NCBI RefSeq assembly: GCF_002101965.1
Contig: NZ_LQQA01000018.1
Span: 1 to 42,992 of the forward strand
DNA: 42,992 bases
Source: Mycolicibacterium wolinskyi
Lineage (GTDB): Bacteria > Actinomycetota > Actinomycetes > Mycobacteriales > Mycobacteriaceae
Reading direction: 5' to 3'
The position numbers and the translations under genes were made by a program. Position 1 is the first letter of the stretch; each line of letters begins with the position of its first letter. This document shows, piece by piece, positions 1-7,763 of the stretch. Below the pieces are notes generated by a model that made no database searches, was not told where the DNA came from, and was given only the letters and a program-made list of their open reading frames with translations.

Positions 1-23
1 CACGAAACCCCGTCTGGAAACCC

Positions 24-56
24 ATAAAAGCAACACCCTTCGAATCAAGGTGTTGC
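24..56 (-). terminator. Intrinsic terminator after the fgd1 operon
   Basis: Read on the minus strand, a perfect 8-bp stem (GCAACACC / GGTGTTGC, plus-strand positions 30-37 and 49-56) with an 11-nt loop is followed directly by TTTTAT (29 down to 24). It lies about 64 bases after the stop codon of the minus-strand EEP gene, as expected for a Rho-independent terminator of the fgd1-EEP transcription unit. The rest of 1-119 shows no gene. Confidence 0.7.
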
Positions 57-119
57 AGCCACCACTTGAGTCTGAGCCGAGGTGCGCGTACGAACCCGCA
101 CACTCAGCGCCGCGCCGTG

Positions 120-1076
120 TTAGTTCGGGATCTCCACGTCGGCGACCAGCGCCATGTGGTCGGCGCCCGGTATGAATTCGCGCCGTACGGCGGTTGCGTT
201 GGCGTTGCGCAACAGCACGTGGTCGATGCCGATAGCGGGCACCCGCCGCGGGCCGACCGGAAACGTGCGCGCCATCCCGGCACCGGCCTGTTCACCGGCG
301 TCGCGATAGCCCGTATCGAGGAGCTTGCGGAACGGAAGCATGTCGTGCGTGGCGTTGAAGTCGCCCGCCACGATCACCGCGCCGCTGTCGGCTTCGCGCG
401 AAAGTTCGCGCAGCAGCGTCGGGAACTTCTCCATGTCCTGGGCCCACGGACCGATCGGCGCAGGCCACGGTGCGGCGAAATGTATGCCCAGCACGATCGG
501 AGTCACGGCCACGTCGGGCACCTGCAGCCGCGCCCGCACCATCGCCAGGGAATAGCCGGGGACGTGAGCCGTGTCGACCAGGGGGAATCGGCTCCAGATG
601 CCGATGCCGCCGGCCAACGGTTCCGGATTGCTGATCCGGTGCGGGAAGGTGTCGTCGAGGCCGGCTGCGGCCAGCCCGTCGGCCGCCTCCTGTGTCAGCT
701 CCTGCAACACGACGACATCGGCCGACTTCCGCGCCGACGCGACCACGGCCGCCGGATCACCCAGTCCCATACCGAGATTCGACGTGAGTACCCGCACCGA
801 CGCGGACGGCGCCGCGGCCGGTTCTGGGCCGAGATAGTGCGGCGTCTGAATACCGACGAACGCCAGTGCCAGCAGCACCGCGAGCGCCGTCAGCACCCAT
901 CGGCGGCTCAACGCGAGCAGCAGCACGGCCACCGGAGCCGCCAGCATGAGGTACGGCGAAGCGGTCGCCGCGAGCAAGACACTGTGGCGGCCCAGCGGCA
1001 GATAGCGCACCGCCAGGCCGACAGCAGCGATACCGAACGCGACCACTCCGAAGAGGGTCGCGATCAGCCGGATCAT
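120..1076 (-). CDS. Membrane-anchored endonuclease/exonuclease/phosphatase (EEP) family protein
   Basis: 318 residues. Three hydrophobic segments (about residues 1-28, 33-53 and 57-77) precede an EEP hydrolase domain from about residue 93 to the end. The metal and catalytic signatures are present in order: SNLGMG, VVLQELT (acidic metal ligand), IHFAAPWP, AGDFNATH, GIDHVLL and the terminal GADHMALVADV. The family hydrolyses phosphodiesters or phosphomonoesters with Mg2+; the substrate cannot be told from sequence. The hydrophobic segments suggest membrane anchoring, with the domain probably outside the cytoplasm (inferred). The ATG overlaps the fgd1 stop (TGATG), so it is probably translationally coupled to fgd1. 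An intrinsic terminator follows. Confidence 0.85.
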   Translation of the reverse strand: MIRLIATLFGVVAFGIAAVGLAVRYLPLGRHSVLLAATASPYLMLAAPVAVLLLALSRRWVLTALAVLLALAFVGIQTPHYLGPEPAAAPSASVRVLTSNLGMGLGDPAAVVASARKSADVVVLQELTQEAADGLAAAGLDDTFPHRISNPEPLAGGIGIWSRFPLVDTAHVPGYSLAMVRARLQVPDVAVTPIVLGIHFAAPWPAPIGPWAQDMEKFPTLLRELSREADSGAVIVAGDFNATHDMLPFRKLLDTGYRDAGEQAGAGMARTFPVGPRRVPAIGIDHVLLRNANATAVRREFIPGADHMALVADVEIPN

Positions 1077-2086
1077 CAGCCGAGCTTGCGCAGCCGCGGC
1101 TCCAGGTCGTTCTTGAACAGGTCGAGGAAGCGGCGCTGATCATGTCCGGGTGCGTGGAACACCAGGTGGTTGAGGCCCCACGTGACGTACTGGCCGACCT
1201 TCTCGACGGCCTCGTCCGGATCGGACGCGACGATCCAGCGCTTGGCCACCTGCTCGATGGGCAGTGCGTCGGCGGCCTTCTCCATCTCGATCGGGTCGTC
1301 GATGCTGTGCTTCTGCTCGGCCGTCAGCGACAACGGCGCCCAGAACCGCGTGTTCTCCAGTGCCTTCTCGGGATCCGGGTCGTAGGAGATCTTGATCTCG
1401 ATCATCCGGTCGATGTCGTCGGCGTTGCGGCCTGCGGCCTCGGCGCCCTCTTTCACGGCCGGGATGAGCTTGTCCTTGTAGAGCTCCTCGCCCTTGCCCG
1501 AGGTGCAGATGAACCCGTCACCGGCCCGGCCCGCGTACTTGGCCACCACGGGGCCGCCCGCGGCGATGTACACCGGGATGCCGCCTTCGGGCACGTCGTA
1601 GATCGAGGCGCCCTTGGTGTTGTAGTACTCGCCCTCGAAATCGACACGGTCGCCGAGCCACAGCTCACGCATGAGCTTGACCGACTCACGTAGCCGCGCG
1701 AACCGTTCTTTGAACTCGGGCCATTCGCCGATGTAGCCCGTAGCGATCTCGTTGAGTGCCTCGCCCGTGCCGACGCCGAGGAAGATCCGCCCCGGGTACA
1801 GACATCCCATCGTCGCGAAGGCCTGTGCGATGACCGCCGGGTTGTAACGGAAGGTCGGTGTCAGCACCGACGTGCCAAGCTTCAGCCGCTCGGTCCGCTC
1901 CCCCACCGCCGTCATCCACGCCAGCGAGAACGGCGCGTGCCCGCCTTCGTGGCGCCACGGTTGGAAGTGATCACTGACTGTCGCGCTGTCCATGCCGGCC
2001 GCTTCGGCGGCGACCGCCAACTCGACCAGTTCCCGCGGGGCAAACTGCTCCGCCGATGCCTTGTATCCCAGTTTCAGTTCAGCCAC
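1076..2086 (-). CDS. fgd1: F420-dependent glucose-6-phosphate dehydrogenase
   Basis: 336 residues, the family's full length. It oxidises glucose 6-phosphate to 6-phosphogluconolactone while reducing coenzyme F420, and is the main supplier of F420H2 in mycobacteria, including for activation of nitroimidazole prodrugs such as pretomanid. It has the luciferase-like TIM-barrel signature. SDHFQPWRHEGG places H40 and W44, the F420-site residues known from M. tuberculosis FGD1, and GVGTGEALNE carries the catalytic glutamate (about residue 109). The start is GTG (2084-2086). Translation continues into the EEP gene through a TGATG overlap. A divergent metallo-beta-lactamase begins 35 bases away, resembling the M. 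tuberculosis Rv0406c/fgd1 arrangement. Confidence in the family is very high. Confidence 0.96.
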   Translation of the reverse strand: MAELKLGYKASAEQFAPRELVELAVAAEAAGMDSATVSDHFQPWRHEGGHAPFSLAWMTAVGERTERLKLGTSVLTPTFRYNPAVIAQAFATMGCLYPGRIFLGVGTGEALNEIATGYIGEWPEFKERFARLRESVKLMRELWLGDRVDFEGEYYNTKGASIYDVPEGGIPVYIAAGGPVVAKYAGRAGDGFICTSGKGEELYKDKLIPAVKEGAEAAGRNADDIDRMIEIKISYDPDPEKALENTRFWAPLSLTAEQKHSIDDPIEMEKAADALPIEQVAKRWIVASDPDEAVEKVGQYVTWGLNHLVFHAPGHDQRRFLDLFKNDLEPRLRKLG

Positions 2087-2109
2087 GAGTTCGTTTCTAC
2101 TCCTGTGCC

Positions 2110-2115
2110 TACACT
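2110..2115 (+). promoter_or_regulatory. TANNNT -10 element, probable leaderless promoter of the MBL gene
   Basis: TACACT ends 6 bases before the ATG at 2122 and there is no Shine-Dalgarno between them. In mycobacteria this spacing places the transcription start on the A of the ATG, giving a leaderless mRNA. It sits inside the 35-bp gap to divergent fgd1. Confidence 0.5.
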
Positions 2116-2121
2116 CGCGGC

Positions 2122-2862
2122 ATGGCAGCAGCCCTCAGTGCGATCACCGAGCACGTCCACTTCGCGCAGACCGACCTCGTGAACTGGACGTTGGTTACCG
2201 ACGCTGACGGTGTCCTGCTGATCGATGCGGGCTTCCCCGGACAGCGCGAGGACGTGCTGGGCTCGGTGCGGCAGCTGGGTTTCGGCGTCGACGACATCAA
2301 GGCCGTCCTGCTCACCCACGCCCACATCGACCACTTCGGCACTGCCATATGGCTCGCGAAAACTCATGGCACACCGGTTTTTTGCCACGCCAACGAGGTC
2401 GGGCACGCCAAGCGCGAGTATCTCGAGCAAGCGTCGCCTGCCGATGTGGTGCGACAAATCTGGCAACCCCGGTGGCTCAAGTGGTCGGCCACCATCACCG
2501 CCAAAGGCGGGATGAACCACGCCGGTATCCCCACGACACAGCCGCTCAGCAACGAGGTGGCGGCCGGACTGCCCGGTTCACCGGTGGCCATTCCCACCCC
2601 GGGACACACGGGCGGGCACTGCTCGTACATCGTCGACGGAGTGCTCGTCAGCGGCGACGCGATCGTGACGGGCCATCCGCTCTTGCGCGGGATCGGCCCG
2701 CAGCTGCTGCCATCGGTGTTCAACCACGACGAGGACGGCTGCCTGCGCAGCCTCAGCGCGCTCGGCATGCTCGACACCGACGTGTTGCTGCCCGGCCACG
2801 GGTCGGTGTGGCGCGGCTCGATCGCCCGCGCGGCTGAGCAGGCGACCGCGCGACACGGTTAG
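2122..2862 (+). CDS. Metallo-beta-lactamase-fold hydrolase (Rv0406c-like)
   Basis: 246 residues. The metal-binding signature HAHIDH is at residues 66-71, followed by the later ligands in GHTGGHC, SGDAIVTGHP and LLPGHGSVWRG, so both metal sites look intact. Proteins of this fold are zinc hydrolases or oxidoreductases (lactonases, glyoxalase II-like enzymes, thioesterases); the substrate is not evident. It is divergent from fgd1, as I recall for Rv0406c in M. tuberculosis. The ATG at 2122 is preferred over an in-frame ATG at 2056 because the extra 22 residues lie antisense to the fgd1 start, and a TACACT -10 box sits 6 bases before 2122. It converges with the hydrolase gene ending at 2872. Confidence 0.88.
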   Translation: MAAALSAITEHVHFAQTDLVNWTLVTDADGVLLIDAGFPGQREDVLGSVRQLGFGVDDIKAVLLTHAHIDHFGTAIWLAKTHGTPVFCHANEVGHAKREYLEQASPADVVRQIWQPRWLKWSATITAKGGMNHAGIPTTQPLSNEVAAGLPGSPVAIPTPGHTGGHCSYIVDGVLVSGDAIVTGHPLLRGIGPQLLPSVFNHDEDGCLRSLSALGMLDTDVLLPGHGSVWRGSIARAAEQATARHG

Positions 2863-2879
2863 GACGTAGCCCTAACGTG
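2854..2879. terminator. Candidate bidirectional hairpin between converging genes
   Basis: CACG-G-TTAGG, loop, CCTAA-CGTG forms a 9-bp stem with one bulged G. It overlaps the stop codons of both converging genes (MBL TAG at 2860-2862; HSL hydrolase stop at 2872-2874). No T-run follows on either side, so termination is inferred only from position and symmetry. Confidence 0.4.
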
Positions 2880-3810
2880 GCTGATGAGACGTCGAGGCGA
2901 TGAAACTGACGATCTCGGACAGCAGTTCGACGCTGCGCGGAACGGCTGCCGACATCCAGAACACGCCGTGGATTAGCCCGTCGAACCGACGTGAGCGCAC
3001 GTGGACGCCGGAGTCGCGGAGTAGGTCGCCATAATGCTCGGCTTCGTCGCGGCAGACCTCGTTCTCCGTGGTCAGGAGCAACGTGGGAGGTAGGCCGTCG
3101 AATCGTGCCGCGTTGGTCGGCACCGCGTAGGGGTTTTTCGCATCCTCTGGACCGTTGAGATACTGCTGCCAGAACCAGTCGAGACCGGCACCCGTCAGCA
3201 GTGGGCCCGCGGCGAATGCGCCACGGGATGGGAAGTCGGCCGCCGGATCAATGATCGGATAGATGAGTATCTGCCCGCGCAATGCCGAGACACCGTGATC
3301 GCGAGCCTGCAGCGCGGTCACCGCGGCCAGATTGCCGCCTGCGCTGTCGCCCATCAACACGATGTTCTGCGGATCCCCGCCGTATCGCGCGACGTTGTCG
3401 ACGACCCAGCCGAGTGCGGCCCAACAGTCTTCGACAGCCGTGGGGAAACGGTATTCGGGGGCGCGCCGGTAGCTCGCGGTCACCACGATCACTTCGGCAC
3501 CGTTGGCGACCGACCGTGCGGGCTCGTCGACGACCGCCAAATCACCCGCGACGAACCCGCCACCATGGAAGTAGAGCACGACTGGGTGCGGCCGATTCCC
3601 GTCGGGGACGTAGACGCTCAACGGCACCGTCAGCCCGTCACTGAGATACGTGGTCTCCCAAACCTCGGCAACGTCTTGCGGAGGCGCTTGGAGTCCGACA
3701 AAGGTCGAAACGACCTGGCGTGCCTCAGCTACGGAAAGTTGCTCGAACGATCTGAGACCCTGTTCGCTCATCGCGCGCAACAGCGTCGCGACGTCTTTGT
3801 CCAGTGCCAT
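2872..3810 (-). CDS. Alpha/beta hydrolase, HSL (hormone-sensitive-lipase) family esterase or lactonase
   Basis: 312 residues. The oxyanion-hole motif HGGG is at 82-85, the nucleophile elbow GDSAGG at 154-159 (Ser156) and the catalytic His in LIHGVF at 281. The usual DPLxDE acid motif reads NEVCRDE: the position normally held by the catalytic Asp is Glu251, a one-base difference. HSL enzymes hydrolyse esters and lactones; ChnC-type and monoterpene lactone hydrolases of this family act after a Baeyer-Villiger monooxygenase, which fits its place as last gene of the minus-strand operon with the BVMO. The ATG at 3810 is chosen over 3918 because the upstream start would overlap the HpaB-like stop and adds 36 unlike residues. 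It starts 23 bases after the HpaB-like stop. Confidence 0.88.
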   Translation of the reverse strand: MALDKDVATLLRAMSEQGLRSFEQLSVAEARQVVSTFVGLQAPPQDVAEVWETTYLSDGLTVPLSVYVPDGNRPHPVVLYFHGGGFVAGDLAVVDEPARSVANGAEVIVVTASYRRAPEYRFPTAVEDCWAALGWVVDNVARYGGDPQNIVLMGDSAGGNLAAVTALQARDHGVSALRGQILIYPIIDPAADFPSRGAFAAGPLLTGAGLDWFWQQYLNGPEDAKNPYAVPTNAARFDGLPPTLLLTTENEVCRDEAEHYGDLLRDSGVHVRSRRFDGLIHGVFWMSAAVPRSVELLSEIVSFIASTSHQPR

Positions 3811-3833
3811 GACGCCTGACCCGTACCCGTTAT

Positions 3834-5456
3834 CTATCGGGCGCCGAAGTAGGACACATCGTCGTTGCCGACGAGGTCCGGCACGGTCCACCCATCCAGG
3901 TCGTATTCGGCAAGGCATGCCTCGGCGAGGCCCTTCATCTGCGCGACCCCGCCGCGGTTCTGCGCTGCGAAGAGCAGCTCGGCTTTGACGTTCTCATGGT
4001 TGCCCGAGTAGTTCCGCTCGTAGAGTTCGTGGCGGCCGCCGAACTCGGTACCCACCGAATCCCACAGTGCTTTCATGATTTTCACGCGTTGAACGGCGGT
4101 CATCCCGTCTGATCCGCGCACGTACTTGTCGAGGTAAGGGCGAACGTCGGCACTCTTGAAGTCCGCCGCGCTCGACGGCAGGTAGATCAGACCCGACGCA
4201 ACATCCTGCTCGATGATCTCCTTCACCCGCGGGTAGCCCTGGATCATGAACATCCGATAAGTTAGCCCGTACTCGAGTTTGGGGATTACCGTGTCGCCCA
4301 CCCACGGCTCGGGATCACGAGCCATCGATTCCGTCAACGACCAGAACAGGTTTCGCCACCCGATCACCTCGCCGACGCGGGTCTGCACGCCGCGAAACCC
4401 GCCGGCTCCGGTGGCATCCAGCGCTTTGAGCAGCAAGCCCGCAATGAAGTCGAGCTTGACGGCCAATCGGGTGCAACCTTGAAAGGTGAAACGCGGGAGG
4501 AACCCCGACTGCGGAAAGAACGCGTTGATCTTCTCTACGTCGCCGTACATGAACACGTTTTCCCACGGCACGAGTACCTTGTCGAACACGAAGATGGTGT
4601 CGTTCTCGTCCATCCGGCTCGACAACGGGTAATCGAACGGCGTGCCCATGACCGCGGCGGTCTGGGTGAAGGATGACCGGCAGATCAACTTGATCCCCGG
4701 CGCATCCATTGGCACCGTGCAGATGATCGCGAACTGCTTCTTCTTGATCGGAAGACCGTAATGAGCGATGAAGTTGTAGTTGGTGATCGCCGAACCGGTC
4801 GCCACCACCTTGGCTCCCGAGACGATCAACCCGGCGTCGGTCTCCTTCTCGACTTTCATGAAGACGTCGCCGACTTCGTCCGGGGGCAGGTGCCGGTCCA
4901 CGGGCGGGTTGATGATGGCGTGATTCCAGTAGAGGACCTTTTCCTGAGACTCCCGATACCAGCGCTCGGCGTTGTCCTCGAATGGTGCATACAGCTCTTT
5001 GTTGGCATGCAGCGTGCCCAGGAAGCTCGCCTTGTAGTCGGGGCTGCGCCCCATCCAGCCGTAGGTCATACGCGCCCAGGCGGCGATGGCGTCGCGCTCT
5101 TTGAGCAGATCTTCCGAGCTCCGTGATGCCTTGAAGAAAGGCATCGTTCGGCCCCCGCTGCCGGTGTCGGTCACGGTGGCCACCGTGTCCACCAGGGCGC
5201 CGGCGTGAAGCGAATCGTACAACCGTGCCACCATCCGGATTGGGTTGCGGAAGGCTGGATGGGTGGTGACGTCTTCGACGCGGTCACCGTGCAAGTAGAT
5301 TTCTCGACCGTCCCGCAACGATTCGATGTACTCGTCGCCGGTCATCGGTCTATCGGCGAAACGCGCCGTTGCGCGTGCCGCCGCGTCGACGACGGGATTG
5401 GCCGTGAGCAGAGGGGTCGAGGAGGGATCGACTTCACCGGTTTGGAGGGTCGTCAT
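3834..5456 (-). CDS. HpaB-type FADH2-dependent aromatic monooxygenase, large component
   Basis: 540 residues, close to the roughly 520 of 4-hydroxyphenylacetate 3-hydroxylase (HpaB). It carries the family's acyl-CoA-dehydrogenase-like fold: N-terminal TGDEYIESLRDGREIYLHGDRVEDV, the mid-region HYGLPIKKKQFAIICTVPM, then the helical C-terminus with QGCTRLAVKLDFIAGLLLKA. Such enzymes hydroxylate phenols ortho to the OH using FADH2 from a separate reductase, and the reductase gene lies directly upstream. The true substrate cannot be read from sequence; some relatives act on chlorophenols or on steroid-derived phenols. The ATG at 5456 is supported by GAAGGA 7 bases upstream; an earlier in-frame start at 5573 would run into the reductase gene. 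Confidence 0.86.
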   Translation of the reverse strand: MTTLQTGEVDPSSTPLLTANPVVDAAARATARFADRPMTGDEYIESLRDGREIYLHGDRVEDVTTHPAFRNPIRMVARLYDSLHAGALVDTVATVTDTGSGGRTMPFFKASRSSEDLLKERDAIAAWARMTYGWMGRSPDYKASFLGTLHANKELYAPFEDNAERWYRESQEKVLYWNHAIINPPVDRHLPPDEVGDVFMKVEKETDAGLIVSGAKVVATGSAITNYNFIAHYGLPIKKKQFAIICTVPMDAPGIKLICRSSFTQTAAVMGTPFDYPLSSRMDENDTIFVFDKVLVPWENVFMYGDVEKINAFFPQSGFLPRFTFQGCTRLAVKLDFIAGLLLKALDATGAGGFRGVQTRVGEVIGWRNLFWSLTESMARDPEPWVGDTVIPKLEYGLTYRMFMIQGYPRVKEIIEQDVASGLIYLPSSAADFKSADVRPYLDKYVRGSDGMTAVQRVKIMKALWDSVGTEFGGRHELYERNYSGNHENVKAELLFAAQNRGGVAQMKGLAEACLAEYDLDGWTVPDLVGNDDVSYFGAR

Positions 5457-5482
5457 CGTTAATTCCTTCTGTGGTGGGCGGT

Positions 5483-6055
5483 TCAGGCGATAGGCGAGCT
5501 GACAGGGAGGGTGTGTGCCGGGATGAACGAGGCGTTCTCGTCGAACCAACCGGTGAGAGGGTCGTCGCTGCATCCCGACCAGGCGTCGGACTGACTCAGT
5601 GATGACAGCCCGTGAAATCCACGCCGGTAATAGAGGAGCGGGTCACCCTCGGCCACTTGTGCGTCGATGATCTCGCCGATGAAGATCAGATGGTCACCGG
5701 CGTCGTAGGTGGCCCATGGCCGACACGAGACCGTGGCCAGTGCCGTGGTGAGCACCGGTGCGACGCGACCCTCGACGAGGGTCGGCGCCGGATCCACAGG
5801 TCGCCCGGCGAAGTGCATCGCAACTGGCATCTGCTCGGATCCAAGGAAATTGACCGCGAACGGCTGCCGATCGAGAAACTGGCAAGCACGGGACCTCTTC
5901 GCCATCGCCACCTGGCACAGGTAAGGCGTGTGGGATACGGCCGCGAACGCCGTGACCGTCGCGCCGTGAGGTTGTCCGTTAGCGTTGCGGCAAGTGACCA
6001 CCGTGACGCCGCTGGCATAGCGGGAGAACACATCACTCACCGGCCTGCCAGACAT
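5483..6055 (-). CDS. HpaC-type NAD(P)H:flavin oxidoreductase
   Basis: 190 residues, one flavin-reductase-like split-barrel domain. The characteristic start FSRYASGVTVVTC..GQPHGATVTAFAAVSHTPYLCQVAM is followed by FAVNFLGSEQ and a C-terminal FIGEIIDAQV. It should supply reduced FAD or FMN to the HpaB-type oxygenase encoded next (26-base gap). BVMOs reduce their own flavin, so it is probably not needed by the upstream BVMO gene. The ATG at 6055 overlaps the BVMO stop by 19 bases, implying translational coupling. The alternative start at 6124 adds 23 arginine-rich residues unlike the family. Confidence 0.87.
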   Translation of the reverse strand: MSGRPVSDVFSRYASGVTVVTCRNANGQPHGATVTAFAAVSHTPYLCQVAMAKRSRACQFLDRQPFAVNFLGSEQMPVAMHFAGRPVDPAPTLVEGRVAPVLTTALATVSCRPWATYDAGDHLIFIGEIIDAQVAEGDPLLYYRRGFHGLSSLSQSDAWSGCSDDPLTGWFDENASFIPAHTLPVSSPIA

Positions 6056-7692
6056 GAACCCACATCTCTTGTGGAAGGCGCGAAATCGAAACCGGCATAA
6101 CCTTGTTCGACGACCTTCGCGCACTCTGCCCGGTATGCGGGCGCCCCGCCGAGATAGACCATGCAGACGCGGGGTTTGCCGGGAATGTTGGCGCCCATAT
6201 ACCAGGAATCAGTGTTCGGCAGCAGAGTCTGTTCAGCGATTTCGTTGGTCAGGTGTCCCCACCGCTCTTCGGCTTGCGCCGTCGCCTCGATGACGTCAAG
6301 TCCGCGCTCCCGCATGTAAGTCATTGCCTCAGCCACGAATTCGATGTGGTCCTCGATCGCGAGCGGCATGTTGTAGAGCACCGACGGCGATTGCGGACCG
6401 GTGATGGTGAACAAGTTGGGAAAGCCGGAGATCATCAGGCCGAGATAGGTACGCGGTCCGTCCACCCACTTGTCGGCGAGGCGGAGCTCAGCCCGCCCCC
6501 GGATGTCCATCGCCAACAGCGGGCCCGTCATAGCGTCGAATCCGGTCGCAAGCACGATCGTGTCGACCTCATGAACGGTGTCGCCGACCCGTACGCCAAC
6601 TTCGGTGATCTCGTCGATCGGATACGATTTGACGTCGACGATCTTCACGTTATCTCGGTTGAAGGCTTCGTAATAGTTCGTTTCCAATGGCGGGCGTTTG
6701 GTGCCGTATGCATACCCTTCGGGAGCCAGGAGCCGTGCCGTCGCCGGGTCCGTCACCCGCTCGCGGATTCGCATCCGGATATACTCCGCAACGGTGTCGT
6801 TGGCGTCCTTATCGAACAGAATGTCCTCAAAGGCATCGATGAACAGCCGAAAGCCACCCGCGTCCCAGCGCTCGTCGAACACTCGCCGACGCTCCTCGGC
6901 ACTGACTGCCAGAGCAGACAGCTGAACGTCGGTAAAGGGCACACCGAGGAAGTGGTTTCGTGCGGCGTCCCGCACGTCGGCGTAACGCGCTTTGACGTCG
7001 GCGACTTCATCGGTATCGATCGGTCCATTGCCCAGTGGTGTCGCGAAGTTGGGAGTGCGTTGGAACACGACCAACTCTGCCGCTTCCTCGGCGATCAGCG
7101 GAATGGCCTGGATGCCACTGGCGCCGGTGCCGATTACGGCGACACGCCGGCCTTCGAAGTCGACCTTGTCGTGGGGCCAATTGCCGGTGAGGAGCACCTG
7201 CCCCCGGAACCGTTCGATCCCTCCGAACTCAGGAGTCTTCGGAACTGACAGATTGCCTGCGCCGGAGATGACGAAGCGACTCGTCACCACCTCGCCCGAG
7301 TCGAGGGTCACCCTCCACACCGAATACTCGTCATCCCAGTGCATCGCGATTACCCGGGTGTTGAAACTGATGCTCTTCCGCAGGTCGAAACGGTCCGCGA
7401 CATGGGAGAGGTAACGCAAGATCTCCGGCTGACCGGCGAACTTCTCGGTCCACTGCCATTCCTGCTGCAGGCCGTCGTCGAACGAGTAGGAGTAGTGCAC
7501 GCTCTCGATATCGCAACGCGCACCCGGGTAGCGATTCCAGAACCAGGTGCCGCCGACGTCAGCGCCTGCTTCGATCGCGCGTACGGACAGCCCCATCTTG
7601 TCGCGCACTTTGTGCACCGCGTAGAGACCGGCAAATCCAGCTCCGACCACTACGACGTCGACTTCCGGTTCTGACGGACTTGCTTGTTCCAT
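6037..7692 (-). CDS. Flavin-containing monooxygenase of the Baeyer-Villiger type with an altered fingerprint
   Basis: 551 residues, typical for cyclohexanone-monooxygenase-like BVMOs. It has the FAD Rossmann motif GAGFAG at 17-22, the strongly BVMO-like GGTWFWNRYPGARCD at 48-61, the NADPH Rossmann motif GTGASG at 188-193, a KRPP motif and the C-terminal LATGFDAMTG. The diagnostic FxGxxxHxxxWP fingerprint reads FRGQVLLTGNWP (162-173), so Leu168 (CTC) sits where His (CAC/CAT) is expected. Intact enzymes insert oxygen next to a ketone to form esters or lactones; the substitution leaves activity uncertain. First gene of the minus-strand catabolic operon. The start has AAGGAG 11 bases upstream. 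The divergent regulator begins 71 bases away. Confidence 0.88.
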   Translation of the reverse strand: MEQASPSEPEVDVVVVGAGFAGLYAVHKVRDKMGLSVRAIEAGADVGGTWFWNRYPGARCDIESVHYSYSFDDGLQQEWQWTEKFAGQPEILRYLSHVADRFDLRKSISFNTRVIAMHWDDEYSVWRVTLDSGEVVTSRFVISGAGNLSVPKTPEFGGIERFRGQVLLTGNWPHDKVDFEGRRVAVIGTGASGIQAIPLIAEEAAELVVFQRTPNFATPLGNGPIDTDEVADVKARYADVRDAARNHFLGVPFTDVQLSALAVSAEERRRVFDERWDAGGFRLFIDAFEDILFDKDANDTVAEYIRMRIRERVTDPATARLLAPEGYAYGTKRPPLETNYYEAFNRDNVKIVDVKSYPIDEITEVGVRVGDTVHEVDTIVLATGFDAMTGPLLAMDIRGRAELRLADKWVDGPRTYLGLMISGFPNLFTITGPQSPSVLYNMPLAIEDHIEFVAEAMTYMRERGLDVIEATAQAEERWGHLTNEIAEQTLLPNTDSWYMGANIPGKPRVCMVYLGGAPAYRAECAKVVEQGYAGFDFAPSTRDVGSCLAGR

Positions 7693-7763
7693 TGAGGTTT
7701 CTGCTCCTTACCGTCGGTGGCGCCGTCTCCTGAGGAGAACGAGACCGATGCCTGTCGTCGACG

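Noticed and set aside
30..56. tRNA-like 3' end (TTCGAATC inside a hairpin, with CCACCA-like bases following)
   Set aside because: The stem surrounding TTCGAAT does not form a 5-bp T-arm with a 7-base loop and there is no acceptor, D or anticodon arm in the window; the hairpin plus TTTTAT on the minus strand is better read as a terminator.
66..1139. 357-residue plus-strand open frame opposite the EEP gene
   Set aside because: Arg/His/Gln-rich antisense shadow; the minus-strand EEP protein has all catalytic motifs.
6103..7248. 381-residue plus-strand frame opposite the BVMO
   Set aside because: No recognisable motif; antisense to a strongly supported flavoprotein.
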